Of a stretch of DNA of 64,000 nt, positions 63,946 through 64,000 are shown piece after piece. The position numbers were made by a program, and so were the translations under genes. The notes beneath the pieces are model-generated. The model did not search any database and was not told the origin of the DNA. It worked only from the letters and a program-made list of their open reading frames with translations. The stretch's first letter is position 1; each line of letters opens with the position of its first letter. Source of the stretch: Tupaia tana (lineage: Eukaryota > Chordata > Mammalia > Scandentia > Tupaiidae); contig JAKSZU010000004.1 of the NCBI GenBank assembly GCA_026018925.1, positions 39,885,233-39,949,232 on the forward strand, written 5' to 3'.

Positions 63946-64000
63946 GCAGAAAGGGAGTCATATCTTTTCTTCTACATCACAAGAGTCATGGTTGACTCTC

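Overview
This window is mammalian nuclear DNA from a gene-poor, AT-rich region, either intergenic or deep intronic. I found no protein-coding exon, intact gene, CpG island or CRISPR array. Every open reading frame I looked at is short and falls inside a repeat, a simple-sequence tract or unannotated AT-rich sequence. The content is a layered record of transposable elements.

The dominant signal is a lineage-specific tRNA-derived SINE, called SINE-A here. There are about 40 copies on both strands, roughly one per 1.6 kb. A full copy is about 265 bp: a tRNA-like head with A and B boxes, a CpG-rich middle (GCGTGTGCGTGCGTGCCC, then AAGATCCCGAGAGGAG), a TCTCTG-rich segment, the end CCTATAGCAAAAACCTCTCC and an A-tail. 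Many copies have target-site duplications (TSDs) of 9 to 18 bp. A shorter subtype lacks the middle segment. A second tRNA-like family (SINE-B, five copies) has a (CT)n segment before the tail. Four older copies belong to a composite family: a tRNA-like head followed by 7SL/Alu-like monomers. 7SL-derived SINEs are confined to Euarchontoglires. A dominant tRNA SINE together with tRNA/7SL chimeras and a small mariner MITE fits my recollection of tree shrews (Tupaia) best. I rate that about 0.6, with colugo as the main alternative.

Layout. 1-9 kb: MaLR-type LTRs, an antisense solo LTR (about 4.7-5.3 kb), SINE-A copies and two MIRs. 9-14 kb: a SINE-A split by a retrocopy-like insert, an old L1, SINE-B, and an MLT1-type LTR split by a SINE. 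14-20.4 kb: mostly unannotated sequence with a mariner MITE. 20-31 kb: SINE-rich, with a second MITE and an L1 3' end carrying a SINE. 31-37 kb: MaLR LTRs and a Tigger DNA transposon. 38-41 kb: an antisense ERV-L pol remnant. 41-43 kb: a nest of MaLR, ERV LTR and two SINEs. 44-48 kb: MIR and L2. 48.6-57 kb: two antisense L1s. 57-64 kb: further L1 ends, SINEs, and a 35-nt fragment of U6 snRNA with a perfect 16-bp TSD and no tail.

The L1 machinery explains most of the rest: SINEs, retrocopies, the U6 fragment and two extremely short insertions (a SINE-tail stub and an A-tail-only insert) all carry L1-style hallmarks. No new functional system was found. The most unusual items are these minimal retroinsertions.
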